Source: an uncultured Bacilli bacterium (GTDB lineage: Bacteria; Bacillota_I; Bacilli_A; RF39; UBA660). From it: 34,795 nt of DNA. The notes under the pieces were generated by a model that was not told the DNA's origin, searched no databases, and saw only the letters and a list, made by a program, of their open reading frames with translations. Positions 34,287 through 34,795 of this stretch are shown here, piece by piece. The position numbers were made by a program, and so were the translations under genes. Location: positions 1 to 34,795 of the forward strand of contig CANRPF010000016.1 of assembly GCA_947632375.1 (NCBI GenBank), in the 5' to 3' direction. Position 1 is the stretch's first letter; each line of letters starts with the position of its first letter.

Positions 34287-34611
34287 ATTCTATTATAATA
34301 CTCCTGTTCATTTTCAGGTGTTAATAAGAATTTTGTTGTTTCAAGTTTTAAATCATTTAAGGTATATTCTGCATCATATGGAATACGAATTAATGGGATA
34401 TTATGATCAAAACAATATTTGTTTTTAACAAATCATTTTTATGAGTTCTTTCAAAATGTTCTTTTGTATCCCAGCCACTTCCTCTGTAAATAAAATGTTG
34501 GCTCCCATCATATTCTATTATATATTGATTATTAACAAAAAAATCAAATTTTTTATCATTTAAGTCTGAAAAAATATATTGACAAGAGCAATTTTTATAT
34601 TTTGTCCAATT
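34283..34611 (-). pseudogene. Remnant of an EDxHD-like free-standing endonuclease
   Basis: Starting right after the helicase stop, with no start codon, the sequence reads KKFDFFVNNQYIIEYDGSQHF, then RGSGWDTKEHFERTHKNDLL. The frame is then lost at an A5 run (34422-34426), and the next frame continues KYCFDHNIPLIRIPY and LNDLKLETTKFLLTPE to a stop at 34283-34285. The E-YDG-QHF...D-K--Y-..N-IPLIRIPY order is that of phage endonucleases related to the EDxHD homing family. The missing N-terminus plus a one-base frameshift argue for decay; one missing A would restore the frame. The helicase frame runs into it, so it may once have been inserted at the helicase stop. Confidence 0.75.
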
Positions 34612-34795
34612 TTAACGAAGTAAAACAAGTTTTTTAGAGGAGCGCGTGCAAGCTGTATAGAGCCAACGAGCATGCTCCTCCGCGTCAAAAGGAAACCGCT
34701 CTTCAAAAACTAAAACTTTATCCCATTCGCTACCTTGCGCGCGATGTGTTGTAATGGCATACCCATAAGTAAATTCTAATGGTACTATACCAGAT
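34612..34795 (-). CDS. Superfamily 1 DNA helicase, C-terminus (partial, starts beyond the window)
   Basis: About 60 residues are visible. They read LEFTYGYAITTHRAQGSEWD (motif V region, with the AITTHRAQGSE signature of UvrD/RecD-type helicases), KVLVFEERFPF, and RWLYTACTRSSKKLVLL (motif VI; the Arg touches ATP gamma phosphate). This matches the C-terminal half of RecD/Dda-like SF1 helicases, which phages use in replication or recombination. The stop at 34612-34614 directly precedes the endonuclease remnant. The N-terminus is outside the window. Confidence 0.88.
   Translation of the reverse strand, partial: SGIVPLEFTYGYAITTHRAQGSEWDKVLVFEERFPFDAEEHARWLYTACTRSSKKLVLLR

Noticed and set aside
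34422-34426. Programmed frameshift in the endonuclease remnant
   Set aside because: The sequence around the A5 run (TTA AAA ACA) is not a canonical slippery heptamer in phase, and the remnant also lacks a start, so mutation or sequencing error is the simpler reading.
593-34795. tRNA genes, CRISPR arrays, integrase and attachment sites
   Set aside because: Looked for by eye in gene gaps on both strands; no cloverleaf with a TTCGA-type loop, no spaced direct repeats and no recombinase motif was found. The gaps are mostly too short.

Overview
The window is part of a tailed bacteriophage genome (Caudoviricetes), AT-rich with Shine-Dalgarno sites of the GGAGG type and consensus sigma-A-like promoters. 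This suggests a low-GC Bacillota host. The class III anaerobic ribonucleotide reductase NrdD with its activase NrdG points to growth in an anaerobic host, plausibly of the gut. No tRNA, integrase, reverse transcriptase or CRISPR array was seen. TGA reads as a normal stop.

Layout. Bases 1-19842 are coded on the + strand and carry virion genes. First comes the end of a tape measure protein and its terminator. A consensus promoter then opens a transcription unit of about 16 kb (700-16581). It holds a 1625-residue tail protein, a one-TM holin-like protein behind an RBS-masking hairpin, two large baseplate/tail proteins, and a set of fibre or receptor-binding proteins that includes two tandem paralogues. 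It closes at a strong 14-bp terminator. A second + unit (16850-19842) holds six small conserved phage genes of mostly unknown role, including a Cys/Gly/Asn-rich protein with a hydrophobic segment and an HExxH metallopeptidase.

Bases 19859-34795 are coded on the - strand and hold replication and nucleotide genes: a RuvC-like resolvase, dUTPase, NrdG, NrdD (split by a group I intron that carries an HNH endonuclease), a guanylate kinase-like protein, a DnaE-type DNA polymerase with PHP domain, several small hypothetical genes, and at the right edge the C-terminus of a superfamily 1 helicase. The two strands converge on a probably bidirectional terminator at about 19832-19860.

The - strand half is heavily colonised by mobile endonucleases: three GIY-YIG genes, one intronic HNH gene and one decayed EDxHD-like remnant in about 15 kb. 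One GIY-YIG gene continues in the -1 frame after an A AAA AAC slippery run. The GIY-YIG/ruvC pair has its own perfect promoter and lies between two terminators. Observations most worth checking are the RBS-masking hairpin before the holin-like gene, the -1 frame extension, the exactly placed group I intron, and an apparent excess of CGCG words in phage genes that is missing from the endonuclease genes.
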